Shown here piece after piece: positions 1-8,906 of a stretch of DNA of 47,698 bases; the stretch's first letter is position 1; the number at the start of each line of letters is the position of its first letter. The notes under the pieces were generated by a model. It did not search any database and was not told where the DNA came from. It worked only from the letters and a program-made list of their open reading frames with translations. The position numbers and the translations under genes are program-made. Location: positions 1 through 47,698 of the forward strand of contig DCQQ01000033.1 of NCBI GenBank assembly GCA_002323515.1, in the 5' to 3' direction. The stretch comes from Balneolaceae bacterium UBA1514. GTDB taxonomy: Bacteria; Bacteroidota; Rhodothermia; Balneolales; Balneolaceae.

Positions 1-75
1 GTATAGAGTCGATTAACTTTAAGGCATTACATATATTGTCTCTAGGCACAAATTGACCATCTTATCCCATAATCT

Positions 76-1221
76 ATGAAAAGTACCCACATCGAAACAG
101 TTGCTATACATGGTAGCATGAGAGTTAATAACACTCAAAATAGTCCTATTGTGCCGGGTATTGAATTATCTACCATTTACGAGCATGCGAAAGATGGACA
201 CAGACAAGGAGATTTAAAGTATAGTCGTTTGCAAAACCCTAACCGTCTAGAACTAGAAGCCGTGTTAAGCGATTTGGAAAAGGGTGCAGAGGCGGCTGCT
301 TTTTCCTCTGGGATTGCAGCCATTAATGCGGTTTTTCAAACCCTCTCTCATGGCGATCATGTACTCATACCCAATGATGTTTACTTCGGCACCCGAAAGT
401 TAATGTGGGAGTTTTCGGATCGATGGGGGCTGGAAATTGATTTTGTGGATATGACAAATTTGGAAGTCGTGGAAGCCGCCGCAAAGAAGAATACCAGAAT
501 GATATGGATTGAAACCCCGTCCAATCCTCAGATGTTCATTACCGATATTGAGGCTATGGTGAAATGGGCGGCTGATCGGAACGTGGTGGTTGCCGTAGAT
601 AATACTTGGCCTACGCCCTTCAATATGAACCCTATAGACTTTGGAGTTGACGTAGTTATTCACTCTACAACCAAATATTTGGGAGGCCATTCTGACCTTA
701 TTGGTGGGGCAGTTATTGCTAAAGAATCCGGACCTTTAATGGATCGGATACGAAGTGTGCAGATTGTTCAAGGAGGCGTGCCTTCTCCTTTCGATGCTTG
801 GATGTTGTGCCGAAGTATTCGCAGTTTCCCTTACCGCATGAGAGCACACAATGAAAATGCCTCCCAATTAGCAGCATTCATGACCCATTTACCGGGCATT
901 GAAGAGGTATTCTACCCTGGTTTAGTCTCCAATCCAGGGCATAAAATTGCCAAAACTCAGATGCGAGCTTTTGGCGGGATGATATCTTTTCTGGTCTCTG
1001 CTGGAGAGCCCGCGGCTAAAAAAATGGTCGGATCATCCCTAATAATTAAGGCCGCTACGAGTCTGGGTGGTATTGAAAGTATATGGGAGCACAGAAAATC
1101 TACGGAGGGTCCTTTATCAAAGACCCCGGATAATCTAATTCGATTAAGTGTGGGCTTAGAGCACATTGACGATTTAAAATTGGATCTTCAGCAGGCGCTA
1201 GAATCATCACTTACTATATAG
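76..1221 (+). CDS. Cys/Met metabolism PLP-dependent enzyme (cystathionine gamma-synthase/lyase-like)
   Basis: This 381-residue protein is a fold-type I PLP enzyme of the trans-sulfuration family, which makes or cleaves cystathionine or related sulfur amino acids in the cytoplasm. The PLP lysine is K200 in the motif HSTTKYLGGHSD. The N-terminal substrate-binding region (KYSRLQNPN) and the C-terminal SLGGIESIWEHR segment also fit the family, and the length is typical. The ATG at 76 begins a full-length family N-terminus. The gene stands alone ahead of a hairpin and T-run. Its stop codon lies inside the first of two near-identical palindromes. Cystathionine gamma-synthase, cystathionine beta/gamma-lyase and methionine gamma-lyase cannot be told apart safely by eye, so I give no symbol. 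The family call is firm and the substrate is not. Confidence 0.9.
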   Translation: MKSTHIETVAIHGSMRVNNTQNSPIVPGIELSTIYEHAKDGHRQGDLKYSRLQNPNRLELEAVLSDLEKGAEAAAFSSGIAAINAVFQTLSHGDHVLIPNDVYFGTRKLMWEFSDRWGLEIDFVDMTNLEVVEAAAKKNTRMIWIETPSNPQMFITDIEAMVKWAADRNVVVAVDNTWPTPFNMNPIDFGVDVVIHSTTKYLGGHSDLIGGAVIAKESGPLMDRIRSVQIVQGGVPSPFDAWMLCRSIRSFPYRMRAHNENASQLAAFMTHLPGIEEVFYPGLVSNPGHKIAKTQMRAFGGMISFLVSAGEPAAKKMVGSSLIIKAATSLGGIESIWEHRKSTEGPLSKTPDNLIRLSVGLEHIDDLKLDLQQALESSLTI

Positions 1222-1265
1222 TCAGTTATGCCGGCTTGATGCGCAATACTTACTATATAGTAAGT
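1209..1265. promoter_or_regulatory. Pair of near-identical palindromes, possible operator
   Basis: The 14-mer ACTTACTATATAGT occurs twice, at 1209-1222 and 1248-1261. The second copy extends into a perfect 18-bp palindrome (1248-1265, ACTTACTATATAGTAAGT). The first is the same palindrome with one mismatched pair. The first copy covers the stop codon of the upstream PLP enzyme and the second sits about 140 bp before the E2 gene. Two dyad sites 39 bp apart suggest a site for a dimeric repressor. The regulator is unknown and the function is inferred. Confidence 0.4.
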
Positions 1266-1283
1266 GCCTACAGAGGCTTTTTT
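1266..1283 (+). terminator. Possible short intrinsic terminator after the PLP enzyme gene
   Basis: A 4-bp GCCT/AGGC stem with an ACAG loop (1266-1277) is followed at once by a run of six T (1278-1283). The stem is short, so the call is tentative, but it sits correctly after the gene and directly behind the palindrome pair. Confidence 0.4.
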
Positions 1284-1407
1284 GTCTGCTTTTAAGCAAT
1301 TTTATGATTTGATGTCTTAAAAATAATAGAGAACTTTGATATGTATATAAAAAAATCTGAAGACACAGACTCAAAATAAATCTACTATAAACACAATTAA
1401 TTAGATT

Positions 1408-3276
1408 ATGGCTAAGGTCGATGTAATGATGCCCCAAATGGGTGAATCGGTAATGGAAGGAACGGTAATTGAATGGACCAAACAAATAGGTGATACTGTT
1501 GAGGTTGATGAAACCCTATTGGAAATTGCTACCGATAAAGTGGATAGTGAGGTTCCTTCTCCTGAGGCGGGTATTTTGGTTGATATTTTAGTAGAAGAAG
1601 GGGAAACCATTGAGGTGGGTAAGCCAATTGCTAGAATAGAAACGGACGCGGCAAAAGCATCAGTTGCAACCCCAATAAAAGCCCCCGAATCTAGCCCTGA
1701 GTCTGTAGAGAGTGAGCTAAGTCCGTCACCTAAAAGTGATTCAACTGAAACAGCTTCGGTGGCTGTACCTGGCAGCGCAGAGCCACAGCTGAAAGCAGCA
1801 GATCAAGCTGTTCAGGGTTCTATAGAGACAATTGATGTGATTATGCCCCAAATGGGGGAATCCGTTGTGGAGGCCACGGTAATAGGTTGGATGAAAGAGG
1901 TAGGAGATACAGTAGAAGAAGATGAGGCCATTCTTGAAATTTCTACCGATAAAGTTGATTCTGAGGTTCCTTCTCCAGCTAAGGGTACCTTGGTGGAAAT
2001 TCGAGCTCAAGCCGATGATACCATTGAGGTTGGGCAAGTAATTGCTGTAATAGCTGTTGGTGAAGGGGTTTCTGCAGGAATATCTGCATTAACCAGTTCA
2101 TCCATGTCATCTGCATCAACCAGGTCTGTTGATACTAGTAGTGCTACTCCCCCAGTTACTCAACTTACCAAAGAGCAAATAGCGGCAATGAAGCCGGAGG
2201 AACTATCTGCACAGCTAGTTCCATCCTCAGGAGCACCGGCTACCGACATTCCAAGGGAAGGAAGCGATGGCCAATTCTTCTCCCCACTTGTCCGGTCAAT
2301 TGCTAAAGAAGAGGGGGTAAGTGCACAGGAGTTAGAGCAAATTCAAGGTACTGGACAAGGTGGTCGAGTGACCAAAAAAGACATTTTAAGTTATATAACC
2401 AATCGAACTACTACCACAACAGCAAGCAGTACGCCAACCCCGGCTTTATCTCTAACTCGTCCTGGCAGTCAGGCTTCTAGTCCTACTAATGTTCTTTCCG
2501 AGGACAGCAGAGACTCAATACAAGCGGGTCAACTCGACGTTTCTAGAAGTCCTATAGGCGAGGTTGAAATTATTAAAATGGACCGAATGCGAAAAATGAT
2601 CTCCGAGCATATGGTTCGTTCTAAACAGACCTCTGCCCATGTTACCACCTTTGCGGAAGTAGATGTTACTGGACTGGTAAAATGGAGAAATAAAAATAAA
2701 GTAGCATTCCAACAAAAAACCGGAATTAAATTAACCTTCACCCCCTTGTTTGTGGAAGCAATAATCAAAGCAATGCTTGAGTATCCTATGATGAATAGCT
2801 CGGTTGTAGGCGATGAAATTCACGTCAAAAAAGACATTAATTTTGGCATTGCCGTTGCCTTAGGCAATGGTGGAGAAGGCGGTTTAATAGTGCCTGTGAT
2901 GAAAAAAGCACAGCAGATGAACTTGGTAGGATTAGCAGAAGAAGTAAATAATGTAGCCCAGAAGGCACGCAGTAAAAAATTAAGTCCAGATGATTTGGCA
3001 GGGGGTACCATTACCTTGACCAACTATGGAAGTGTAGGAAATTTAATGGGCACGCCAATTATAAACCAACCCCAAGTTGCCATCATAGGTACTGGTGCAA
3101 TAGTAAAACGACCGATGGTCATGGAAACCGAACAGGGTGATGTAATTGCGGTCCGACATATTATGTACCTGTCCATGAGTTACGATCATCGAATTATAGA
3201 TGGAGCGCATGGTGGAGCATTTGTGAGTCGGGTTAAGGAGATTTTAGAACAGTTTGATACGCATCGAGATATTTAG
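1408..3276 (+). CDS. 2-oxoacid dehydrogenase complex E2 component (dihydrolipoamide acyltransferase), two lipoyl domains
   Basis: This 622-residue E2 enzyme transfers the acyl group from its lipoyl arm to CoA in a pyruvate, branched-chain or 2-oxoglutarate dehydrogenase complex. It has two N-terminal lipoyl domains (about 1-77 and 138-215), each with the lipoylation motif TDKVDSEVPSP (K44 and K182). A long Ser/Thr/Pro/Ala linker follows, then a peripheral subunit-binding domain at about 290-330 (FFSPLVRSIAKEEGV). The C-terminal catalytic domain ends with the active-site motif HRIIDG (H594, D598). The two lipoyl domains are very alike, which points to an internal duplication. Genes for E1 and E3 are not in the window. 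panC follows after 2 nt, so the CoA-using enzyme and CoA-precursor synthesis are probably co-transcribed. Branched-chain E2 is my preferred guess, not proven. Confidence 0.92.
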   Translation: MAKVDVMMPQMGESVMEGTVIEWTKQIGDTVEVDETLLEIATDKVDSEVPSPEAGILVDILVEEGETIEVGKPIARIETDAAKASVATPIKAPESSPESVESELSPSPKSDSTETASVAVPGSAEPQLKAADQAVQGSIETIDVIMPQMGESVVEATVIGWMKEVGDTVEEDEAILEISTDKVDSEVPSPAKGTLVEIRAQADDTIEVGQVIAVIAVGEGVSAGISALTSSSMSSASTRSVDTSSATPPVTQLTKEQIAAMKPEELSAQLVPSSGAPATDIPREGSDGQFFSPLVRSIAKEEGVSAQELEQIQGTGQGGRVTKKDILSYITNRTTTTTASSTPTPALSLTRPGSQASSPTNVLSEDSRDSIQAGQLDVSRSPIGEVEIIKMDRMRKMISEHMVRSKQTSAHVTTFAEVDVTGLVKWRNKNKVAFQQKTGIKLTFTPLFVEAIIKAMLEYPMMNSSVVGDEIHVKKDINFGIAVALGNGGEGGLIVPVMKKAQQMNLVGLAEEVNNVAQKARSKKLSPDDLAGGTITLTNYGSVGNLMGTPIINQPQVAIIGTGAIVKRPMVMETEQGDVIAVRHIMYLSMSYDHRIIDGAHGGAFVSRVKEILEQFDTHRDI

Positions 3277-3278
3277 AG

Positions 3279-4151
3279 ATGCAGGTAACTGGGCATATTC
3301 CTGAGCTCCGAGATATTATTAGGGGCTATAAAAAAAAAGGAAAAAGGGTATCGTTTGTCCCTACAATGGGGGCCTTACATGACGGTCATTTATCCCTCAT
3401 ACGATTAGCTAAGAAGCATTCCGATGTGGTAGTAGTGTCCATTTATGTGAATCCAAAACAATTTGCCCCTAACGAAGATTTCGCTTCCTATCCAAGCACC
3501 TTAAAGCATGATCTGAACTTTTGTGAACAAGAGGGGGTCTCCTTGGTATTCACACCTGATACCGAGGTAATGTACAATCAAGAGCTATTTTTTAGTATAG
3601 ATATACACACGCTTAACGAATACTTAGACGGAGCAAGTCGTCAAGGATATTTTCAGGGGATTGCTCTAGTTGTAAACAAATTGTTCAATATTGTAGCACC
3701 TGATGTAGCCATATTTGGTCAAAAAGATTATCAACAATATAAGGTCATTGAAGCATTGGTTGAGGAATTTAACCACGGGATAGAGCTACTATTGGCACCT
3801 ATCGAACGAGCGTCAGATGGCTTGGCACTCAGCAGTCGAAATGCCTATTTGACCCCCGTCCAAAGGGAAGTGGCTCCATTATTGTACCAATGTTTGTTGT
3901 CTGCAAAGGTGCAGATTGAGCAGGGAATGAAAGATTGGGCCACCATGTTTTTAAATTTACAGCAAGAGTTGTTAGAAGCAGGCTTTCGAAACGATTATTT
4001 TGGTATCTTTGACACAGAGAAACTACATCCAGTCGATAAAATAGTCGAGGGACAGCGCTATCTAATAGCCGTAGCGGCTTATCTGGGTAAGGCACGTTTA
4101 ATTGATAATATGATCTTCACGAACAAAATATTGATCAAAGGAGAATCGTGA
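3279..4151 (+). CDS. panC: Pantothenate synthetase
   Basis: PanC joins pantoate and beta-alanine with ATP to make pantothenate (vitamin B5), the precursor of CoA. The 290-residue protein has the nucleotidyltransferase HIGH-type motif in [14 protein letters not shown] (H34, H37), the FGQKDYQQ motif near the middle and the LSSRNAYL signature of the family. Length is normal. Its ATG lies 2 nt after the E2 stop. Its TGA overlaps the panD ATG by one base (TGATG), which is a classic sign of translational coupling. The beta-alanine substrate is the product of PanD, encoded next. Confidence 0.97.
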   Translation: MQVTGHIPELRDIIRGYKKKGKRVSFVPTMGALHDGHLSLIRLAKKHSDVVVVSIYVNPKQFAPNEDFASYPSTLKHDLNFCEQEGVSLVFTPDTEVMYNQELFFSIDIHTLNEYLDGASRQGYFQGIALVVNKLFNIVAPDVAIFGQKDYQQYKVIEALVEEFNHGIELLLAPIERASDGLALSSRNAYLTPVQREVAPLLYQCLLSAKVQIEQGMKDWATMFLNLQQELLEAGFRNDYFGIFDTEKLHPVDKIVEGQRYLIAVAAYLGKARLIDNMIFTNKILIKGES

Positions 4152-4561
4152 TGAAAGTAACTATGTTTAAATCTAAATTACATCAAATGGTGGTTACCGA
4201 GGCTAATCTGTTGTACGAAGGGAGTATTACCATAGACCAAGACTTACTAGACCAGGCTCAGTTACTACCATATGAAAAAGTACAGGTACTGAACATTACA
4301 AATGGGCAGCGACTAGATACATATATAATTCCAGGAGAGAGAGGTTCAAGAGTATGTTGTCTAAACGGCGCAGCTGCTAGATTAACCCAGATTGGGGATC
4401 GTATTATCGTCATTTCTTATGCGGAAATGACCCTGGAGGAAGCAGAGGCCCATCAACCTCGTGTTGTGGTGGTTGACGATCAGAATAATCCAAAGGCAGT
4501 ATTAGACTACTCGCAACCTGCCACAAGTTATAGCCTAGAAACCGGTTTAAATGTAAAATAA
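4151..4561 (+). CDS. panD: Aspartate 1-decarboxylase (pyruvoyl enzyme)
   Basis: PanD decarboxylates aspartate to beta-alanine for pantothenate synthesis. I start it at the ATG at 4151, not the in-frame GTG at 4148. The ATG overlaps the panC stop by one base and places the self-cleavage pair at G24-S25, the classical PanD numbering. The motif is [11 protein letters not shown], where Ser becomes the pyruvoyl cofactor. Other family marks are the Tyr in [16 protein letters not shown] and the basic N-terminus [12 protein letters not shown]. The 136-residue length is right. It is the last gene of the E2-panC-panD set, and 167 bp without a gene follow. Confidence 0.97.
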   Translation: MKVTMFKSKLHQMVVTEANLLYEGSITIDQDLLDQAQLLPYEKVQVLNITNGQRLDTYIIPGERGSRVCCLNGAAARLTQIGDRIIVISYAEMTLEEAEAHQPRVVVVDDQNNPKAVLDYSQPATSYSLETGLNVK

Positions 4562-4666
4562 TATTTAGCGTATAACCGTTAGATTCAGTCTATCGTATAT
4601 TTGCTAATAAAGTCTAATAGCAAAATAAAAAAAGTGCATATAAAACGTTGCTATTTCATCTTTGAA

Positions 4667-4682
4667 AGGGTTTGTTAACCCT
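4667..4682. other. Perfect inverted repeat before the adaptor/permease/channel operon
   Basis: AGGGTT-TGTT-AACCCT forms a perfect 6-bp dyad in the gap between panD and the adaptor gene, 46 bp upstream of the adaptor ATG. No T-run follows, so it is not a normal terminator. It may be an operator or leader hairpin. Further upstream, TATATTTG (4596-4603) matches the Bacteroidota -7 form TAnnTTTG, but I see no matching -33 box. Confidence 0.3.
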
Positions 4683-4728
4683 ACAAGGAATTCAATAAAA
4701 TACCGATTCATAACACATCTCCCTTCCC

Positions 4729-5985
4729 ATGAAAAAAAGAATATTCCTACCTGCTGCTTTGGTAGTGCTTATACTAGCGCTTTGGCTATTTAACAAAAGC
4801 GAAGCGACCAGTTTTATTGATCTATATACTTCACCTAGAGTAGGAAGCTTTGAGGTAGATGTAACTACTACTGGAGAACTCAGAGCAAAAAACTCGGTTG
4901 AAATTAAGGGTCCACAAGGTACGCGAGATTTTCGTGTGAATAATATGCTTATTCAGCGGCTCATTTCAGAAGGAAGTATTGTAAAGAAGGGTGATTTTGT
5001 AGCCGAATTAGATCGTTCTGAAATTATGGGCAAGCTACAAGATGCCCAATTGGACGTGCAGTCAGCAGAATCTCAGGTAATCCAAGCACAGTTAGACACC
5101 ACCTTGACCTTGTCACAAGCTAGAGATAATCTAATCAATCTTCGATTTGCTTTGGAGGAACGACAGATTGAAGTAGATCAGTCAAAGTATGAGTCACCTG
5201 CTGTTCAACGGCAGGCTGAGATTGAATTAGATAGAGCGAGACGACAATTAACTCAAGAAACAAAAAACTATCAAACCAAGGTCAAACAATCCCAAGCGCA
5301 ATTACGCGAAGTCGAGACAGAGTTACAGAAAAAACGCAATGAAATTGTAAAGATCCGTGAACTCATGGCTAAATTTACTGTTTATGCGCCGGATCAAGGT
5401 ATGATTATATATCGCAGAAACTGGGATGGTTCAAAGATAACCGAGGGAGAACAGATTAGCGCATGGAGCCCAGTAGTTGCTGAATTACCGGATTTCACCG
5501 TAATGGAATCGGTAACGTATGTGAATGAGGTAGACATTCAAAAAATTGAGTTGGGTCAGTTGGTAGAGGTGGGTTTGGACGCGGTCCCTGATAAAAAGCT
5601 TACTGGAGTTGTTACAGATGTGGCAAACATAGGTGAACAACGTAAAAATTATGACTCAAAAGTGTTTGAGGTAATCATAGAAATCAATGAGTCGGATAGC
5701 TTATTACGTCCAGCGATGACCACCAGTAATCGGATTAAAATAGCTTCTGTGGAAAATGCCTTAGCCGTACCATTAGAAACTATTCATGCAGATGACTCAT
5801 TAACCTATGTATACAAGAAAGATGGTTTGAATGCTATATTACAAGAAGTTGATTTAGGTTTGGTGAATGAAAACGAGGCTATCATTATTAAAGGTATACG
5901 TGAGAATGATGAGTTGTATTTGAGTTTACCCTCTGATACTTCTGGTATAGATCGGATTCGCATTACTCCGGATGGAGTGAAATAA
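4729..5985 (+). CDS. Periplasmic adaptor (HlyD/MacA-type membrane fusion protein)
   Basis: This 418-residue protein looks like the adaptor of a tripartite efflux system, bridging an inner-membrane transporter and an outer-membrane channel. A short basic N-terminus leads into one membrane anchor (about residues 5-21). A split lipoyl-like domain flanks a long alpha-helical hairpin rich in Gln, Glu and Leu (about 98-225). A beta-barrel/membrane-proximal part follows (about 240-400). The permease gene follows after 5 nt and a TolC-like gene overlaps that one, so all three should form one operon. The substrate is unknown. MacA-type is chosen because the next gene is a MacB/FtsX-type permease. Confidence 0.85.
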   Translation: MKKRIFLPAALVVLILALWLFNKSEATSFIDLYTSPRVGSFEVDVTTTGELRAKNSVEIKGPQGTRDFRVNNMLIQRLISEGSIVKKGDFVAELDRSEIMGKLQDAQLDVQSAESQVIQAQLDTTLTLSQARDNLINLRFALEERQIEVDQSKYESPAVQRQAEIELDRARRQLTQETKNYQTKVKQSQAQLREVETELQKKRNEIVKIRELMAKFTVYAPDQGMIIYRRNWDGSKITEGEQISAWSPVVAELPDFTVMESVTYVNEVDIQKIELGQLVEVGLDAVPDKKLTGVVTDVANIGEQRKNYDSKVFEVIIEINESDSLLRPAMTTSNRIKIASVENALAVPLETIHADDSLTYVYKKDGLNAILQEVDLGLVNENEAIIIKGIRENDELYLSLPSDTSGIDRIRITPDGVK

Positions 5986-5990
5986 GACCC

Positions 5991-7379
5991 ATGAGTAAAA
6001 TCAATAGTCAAAAGCTTCTATATAATTTAGACATTGCATTAGAGGCCATACAAAGAAATAAGCTAAGAGCCCTATTAACCTCTTTAGGGATTATTTTTGG
6101 AGTAGCGTCCGTTATAGCCATGTTGGCTATTGGGAGTGGGGCACAACAAGAAGTGTTAAGTCAAATGGAACTCTTAGGTACGAATAACGTAATTATTCAG
6201 CCTATTCGTGAGCAAATCGAAGGACTAGTTGGACAAGATAGCGACGAGGGCGAGTCAAACAAATATTCACCGGGTTTAACACTGCACGATATTGATAGTA
6301 TTCGGGAGTTAGTTCCAGAGGTTGAATATATAAGCCCCGAGATAGTATTTGAGTCGAATTTTATTCGTAAAGCTCGAATGCGTAGTGGAAAAATCGTCGG
6401 TGTTAGTGAGGAGTATTTTGAAATCAATAGCTTTGATGTGGTTGAGGGGAATAACCTTAACCCATCACAAATCGAGCGAGCAGAACCGGTCTGTGTTATT
6501 GGCTATGACGTCAAAACCAAGTTTTTCCCAGGTGAAAACCCAATTGGGAAAAAAATAAAGGTAGGAAATCTTTGGCTTACCGTCATTGGAGTACTACAGA
6601 AAAAAGAATTGAGCACCGAAAATATCGAGCGCTTAGGCATTCGAAATTATAATTTAGATATTTTTGCTCCCGTTACCACCGTGCTATTACGCTTTAAAAA
6701 TAGGGCATTAGTTACAAAGGACGACATTGATGTAAGTAGTGGTGGTGGATTTAGGGGAGGTAGAATGGTGGTTTTTTCAGGAGGAGCAGGTTCTGATGAG
6801 GATGAGGAAGATGCAGTCAAAATTAATTACCATCAACTCGATAAAGTCATTGTTCGAGTGAGTGATTCTGATTATAGTGTCTCCATAGCAGAGGTCTTAT
6901 CCAGAATGCTCAAGCGCCGTCATAATGGAGTCATCGATTATGAAATTATCGTTCCCGAACAGCTACTCCAACAAGAGCAACGAACTAAGCGTATTTTTAA
7001 CATTGTATTGTCTTCCATCGCCTCTATCTCTCTGATTGTTGGTGGGATTGGTATTATGAATATCATGCTGGCATCGGTGATGGAGCGTTACAAAGAGATC
7101 GGACTCCGCTTGGCTGTAGGCGCTCAAAAGAAAGATATTGAATTGCAGTTTTTAACCGAATCTCTAGCTCTAAGCGTAGGTGGAGGCCTGGTGGGAATAT
7201 TTTTAGGTATCATATTTAGCTTTGCTATTGAATGGACCGCAGATATTGCAACCATTGTAAGTCCATTCTCCATTATCATTTCATTTGGAGTAGCATTGGT
7301 AATAGGGGTAATATTTGGTTTTATGCCCGCTCGAAGAGCTGCCCAACAAGATCCTGTACACGCATTACGTCATGAATAA
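5991..7379 (+). CDS. MacB/FtsX-type ABC transporter permease without fused ATPase
   Basis: The 462-residue protein has the four-helix layout of the FtsX/MacB permease family. There is an N-terminal helix (about 25-48, ending in the SVIAMLAIGSGAQQ region), a large periplasmic domain (about 50-330), then three C-terminal helices (about 340-455). The conserved GGIGIMNIMLASVMER(Y)KEIG and GFMPARRAAQQDPVHALR(H)E segments are present. It has no Walker A or ABC signature, so it needs a separate ATPase. None is encoded beside it. The periplasmic domain carries a low-complexity loop (about 243-278) rich in Gly and then Asp/Glu. Its end overlaps the channel gene start by 8 nt. Confidence 0.88.
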   Translation: MSKINSQKLLYNLDIALEAIQRNKLRALLTSLGIIFGVASVIAMLAIGSGAQQEVLSQMELLGTNNVIIQPIREQIEGLVGQDSDEGESNKYSPGLTLHDIDSIRELVPEVEYISPEIVFESNFIRKARMRSGKIVGVSEEYFEINSFDVVEGNNLNPSQIERAEPVCVIGYDVKTKFFPGENPIGKKIKVGNLWLTVIGVLQKKELSTENIERLGIRNYNLDIFAPVTTVLLRFKNRALVTKDDIDVSSGGGFRGGRMVVFSGGAGSDEDEEDAVKINYHQLDKVIVRVSDSDYSVSIAEVLSRMLKRRHNGVIDYEIIVPEQLLQQEQRTKRIFNIVLSSIASISLIVGGIGIMNIMLASVMERYKEIGLRLAVGAQKKDIELQFLTESLALSVGGGLVGIFLGIIFSFAIEWTADIATIVSPFSIIISFGVALVIGVIFGFMPARRAAQQDPVHALRHE

Positions 7380-8886
7380 ACCACTACGTATCCTTTTCTT
7401 ACTTGGTTGTATAGTTGCTAGTCCCGTTACATTCGCCCAATTAGTACAAGTCCAAGAACAAAAGACACTTAATACCTCCTCGCAGTCACTAGTATTTGGC
7501 TTAGAACAAAGTATTGAATATGCTAAGTTAAACAGTCCATTGTCTAGGGCGGCTCGCTACGCGTTATTGTCGGCAAAGTGGAGATTCCGAAGTTTTCGTG
7601 CCGATTTATTGCCGAGCATTAGTTTGACTGGTGATGCTCCCAATTATAATAAGTCTATTTTCTCTAATACATTAGACAACGGCACTGTAACTTTTTCTTC
7701 TCGTACCCAATCTGAGGCATCTTTAGGTGTCTCCATTGATCAGAACATAATGCCTACCGGAGGCCGACTCTCTTTGTCCTCGGGACTCACCCGATTAGGT
7801 ATTTTTCAAAGTGAAAATACCTACTTATGGCAGAGTACACCTCTCGTTGCTAGTTATCGCCAACCTTTGAATCAGTTTAATTCGCTCAAATGGAGGGCAA
7901 TTACTGAGCCCCTCCGATATCGTATTGCCCAAAAGCAATATGTAGAGGATCTTGAGAATCTAGCCTTTACCGTAACTCAAAGCTTTTTTGATCTCCTTCT
8001 TGCTAAAATAAATGTTGAAGTCGCAGAGTTCAACGTAACGGTGAATGATTCTATATACAATATTTCGCAAGGGCGTTTTCAAGTAGGTAGCATTGCAGAA
8101 AACGAACTCTTGCAAAGTGAGCTAGAATTTCGAAATGCACGAAATTCTTTAACTACCGCTGGAATCAATTATCTACGTATAGAAGAAGAGTTTAAAGCAT
8201 TACTGGGTTTAGATGATGACGAGATTTTGGAAATTATTCTCCCAAGTGTCGCCCCTTCTATCGGTTTAGATGTAGAGCAGGCTTATGAGTTGGCCCGCGA
8301 AAACAACTCTACTGCGCTCCAATTCGAACTAAACGAATTACTTGCCGATCAAACCTACGATCAAGCTAGAAAAAGCACGGGACTTTCGGCTACTCTGCAA
8401 GCTAGTTTCGGATTAAATCAAACCTCTCAAGATTTTGACCAGTTATATGATGACCCACAAAATCGGCAATTTTTCAGCTTGGGTTTTGAAGTACCGATTT
8501 TTAATTGGGGTAAAAATATGGCTGAAATTAAATCGGCCCGTAATGATCAAATGGAAACGGCCAATACAATTGCCTACCAGAAAAGGCAGTTTGAACTTAG
8601 CATAAAAAGTACGGTTAGAGAATTTCCACAACTTCGAGATCAGGTCGAATTAGCCAGAATATCCGATGAAATAGCTACTCGACGTTATGATGTATCTAAA
8701 AATCGGTATTTGATAGGTCGAATAGATGTAACCAATCTTTTTATTGCGCAGAATGAAAAAGATGGTGCCCGACGAAATTACATTCAAGCCTTACGTTCGT
8801 ATTGGACTGGGTATTATAATTTAAGAAGGCTCACCCTATACGATTTCGAACAAGATGTGCCGATACTATATACAACCGAATTTTGA
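7372..8886 (+). CDS. TolC-like outer-membrane efflux channel protein
   Basis: This is the outer-membrane factor of the preceding adaptor-permease pair. I start it at 7372 because MNKPLRILFLLGC...FAQ is a good signal peptide (cleavage near residue 22). The frame stays open upstream, but an earlier start would lie deep inside the permease gene. The mature part has the duplicated long-helix pattern of outer-membrane efflux proteins, with conserved segments such as QSFFDLLLAKINVEVAE and SKNRYLIGRIDVTNLFIAQ. The ATG overlaps the permease stop by 8 nt, suggesting coupled translation. The next gene is convergent and ends only 20 bp away. Confidence 0.87.
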   Translation: MNKPLRILFLLGCIVASPVTFAQLVQVQEQKTLNTSSQSLVFGLEQSIEYAKLNSPLSRAARYALLSAKWRFRSFRADLLPSISLTGDAPNYNKSIFSNTLDNGTVTFSSRTQSEASLGVSIDQNIMPTGGRLSLSSGLTRLGIFQSENTYLWQSTPLVASYRQPLNQFNSLKWRAITEPLRYRIAQKQYVEDLENLAFTVTQSFFDLLLAKINVEVAEFNVTVNDSIYNISQGRFQVGSIAENELLQSELEFRNARNSLTTAGINYLRIEEEFKALLGLDDDEILEIILPSVAPSIGLDVEQAYELARENNSTALQFELNELLADQTYDQARKSTGLSATLQASFGLNQTSQDFDQLYDDPQNRQFFSLGFEVPIFNWGKNMAEIKSARNDQMETANTIAYQKRQFELSIKSTVREFPQLRDQVELARISDEIATRRYDVSKNRYLIGRIDVTNLFIAQNEKDGARRNYIQALRSYWTGYYNLRRLTLYDFEQDVPILYTTEF

Positions 8887-8906
8887 TTCACGCAGCAAGC
8901 GTATCC

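Noticed and set aside
4667..4682. Hairpin AGGGTT-TGTT-AACCCT as terminator for panD
   Set aside because: No T-run follows on either strand, so it is listed only as an inverted repeat.
8887..8906. Shared bidirectional terminator between the channel and amidohydrolase genes
   Set aside because: The 20-bp gap has no inverted repeat or T/A-run.
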